DNA from: JBCFBK01 sp038562555
GTDB lineage: Bacteria; Bacteroidota; Bacteroidia; Bacteroidales; Prolixibacteraceae
Direction of reading: 5' to 3'
Assembly: GCA_038562555.1 (NCBI GenBank)
Contig: JBCFBK010000058.1
Location: 1-32,688, forward strand
DNA: 32,688 nucleotides
The notes under the pieces are model-generated. The model had not been told where the DNA came from and ran no database searches. It was given only the letters and a program-made list of their open reading frames with translations. Below are positions 32,325-32,688 of the stretch, one piece after another; the stretch's first letter is position 1, and every line of letters begins with the position of its first letter. The position numbers and the translations under genes are program-made.

Positions 32325-32345
32325 AAAAATGGCCTACCCATTTTT
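32325..32345 (-). terminator. Terminator hairpin spanning a stop codon
   Basis: AAAAATGG (32325-32332) and CCATTTTT (32338-32345) form an 8-bp stem with loop CCTAC; on the minus strand the loop contains the TAG stop of the gene ending at 32334. The A-rich then T-rich flanks of the stem fit an intrinsic terminator. Confidence 0.5.
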
Positions 32346-32688
32346 CAGTTCGCCAAATCCCCTAACCGTCTCAAATAGTGTAAGTATATTTTTCACGGGG
32401 GTGTCCTCCTGTATATTGTGGGCTGGTGCAATTATATAACCGCCATTTTTTCCTAAGATAGCCGTCCTTTTTATTACTTCAGCTCGTATCTGTTCAGGAC
32501 ATCCGTTTGGTAACAGATTCTGTACGCAAATACCTCCGAAAAAGGTAAGGTCTTTTCCAAATTCACTTTTTAGTTGCTGTGGGTCCATACCTGTAGCAAG
32601 CGGCTGGATGGGGTTCAGAATATCCAGTCCGATCTCTATAAAGTCAGGTATCAGCAGTTTGATAGCACCACAGGAATGCCATGCCAGC
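32334..32688 (-). CDS. Uroporphyrinogen decarboxylase-family protein, 5' end outside window
   Basis: The minus frame is open from the right edge to a TAG at 32334. It gives about 117 residues of the C-terminal part of a URO-D/MtaA-type protein: WHSCGAIKLLIPDFIEIGLD, DILNPIQPLATGMDPQQLKS, LTFFGGICVQNLLPNGCPEQ and GGYIIAPAHNIQEDTPVKNI. In the wider family these are haem-pathway decarboxylases or corrinoid-dependent methyltransferases. The divergent group with the HSCG motif and GGYIxAPxHNIQ tail, common in Bacteroidota, has no fixed role. An ATG at 32588 is internal, not the start. Confidence 0.9.
   Translation of the reverse strand, partial: LAWHSCGAIKLLIPDFIEIGLDILNPIQPLATGMDPQQLKSEFGKDLTFFGGICVQNLLPNGCPEQIRAEVIKRTAILGKNGGYIIAPAHNIQEDTPVKNILTLFETVRGFGELKNG

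Overview
The window looks like a chromosome segment of a member of the Bacteroidota, most likely Bacteroidales or a close relative; the genus cannot be fixed from sequence alone. The reasons are a SusC/SusD pair with DUF4959/DUF5126/DUF5000 and DUF4998 surface lipoproteins, an HU-like/DUF4469 protein, an RteC homologue, Bacteroidota-type integrase remnants, a TTTG-N19-TATATTTG promoter of the Bacteroidota type, and many lipoproteins without clear Shine-Dalgarno sites.

Region 1 (1-8415) is the end of a polysaccharide or glycan utilisation locus on the minus strand: susC, susD, a DUF4959-type lipoprotein, then a DUF4998 lipoprotein cut by the left edge. A divergent gene encodes a regulator with two helix-turn-helix domains. 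Between regulator and susC lie a good promoter for susC with a 12-bp palindrome in its spacer and a leader of about 345 nt with two hairpins. The gaps between the operon genes carry unusual heptanucleotide tandem repeats and a hairpin-rich element.

Region 2 (8500-19507) is a defence island. It starts with a decayed integrase and a frame-disrupted HEPN-motif gene. A type I restriction-modification operon follows on the minus strand, in transcription order hsdM, dinD, hsdS, a frame-disrupted small ORF, hsdR. Upstream of it on the same strand are a CFI-box C-terminal protein and a PLD-nuclease fused to an EVE/PUA-like domain. The last is the best candidate for a little-described modification-dependent nuclease system.

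Region 3 (19508-32333) is an accessory, decayed stretch. It holds an HU-like/DUF4469 gene with a structured upstream region and a terminator, then a plus-strand set of a Crp-family regulator, an outer-membrane barrel protein, a small lipoprotein and a class C beta-lactamase-like hydrolase. A graveyard follows: two Rpn/PDDEXK nuclease-transposase fragments, a transposase head, a truncated XRE antitoxin and a broken mrr. After that come small membrane proteins, a lipoprotein of unknown function, a deleted tyrosine recombinase, a CPF-motif small protein and an RteC homologue. Several repeat families run through it: four TATACTC boxes every 11 bp, three ACGAAG boxes every 21 bp, a 37-bp near-identical pair about 10.3 kb apart, and a nested inverted repeat.

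Region 4 (32325-32688) is the 3' end of a uroporphyrinogen-decarboxylase-family gene that runs off the right edge. Coding density and base composition change sharply between the G+C-richer glycan locus and the A+T-rich HEPN, CFI-box, PLD-EVE, Crp and lipoprotein genes, which fits repeated horizontal gain and loss.
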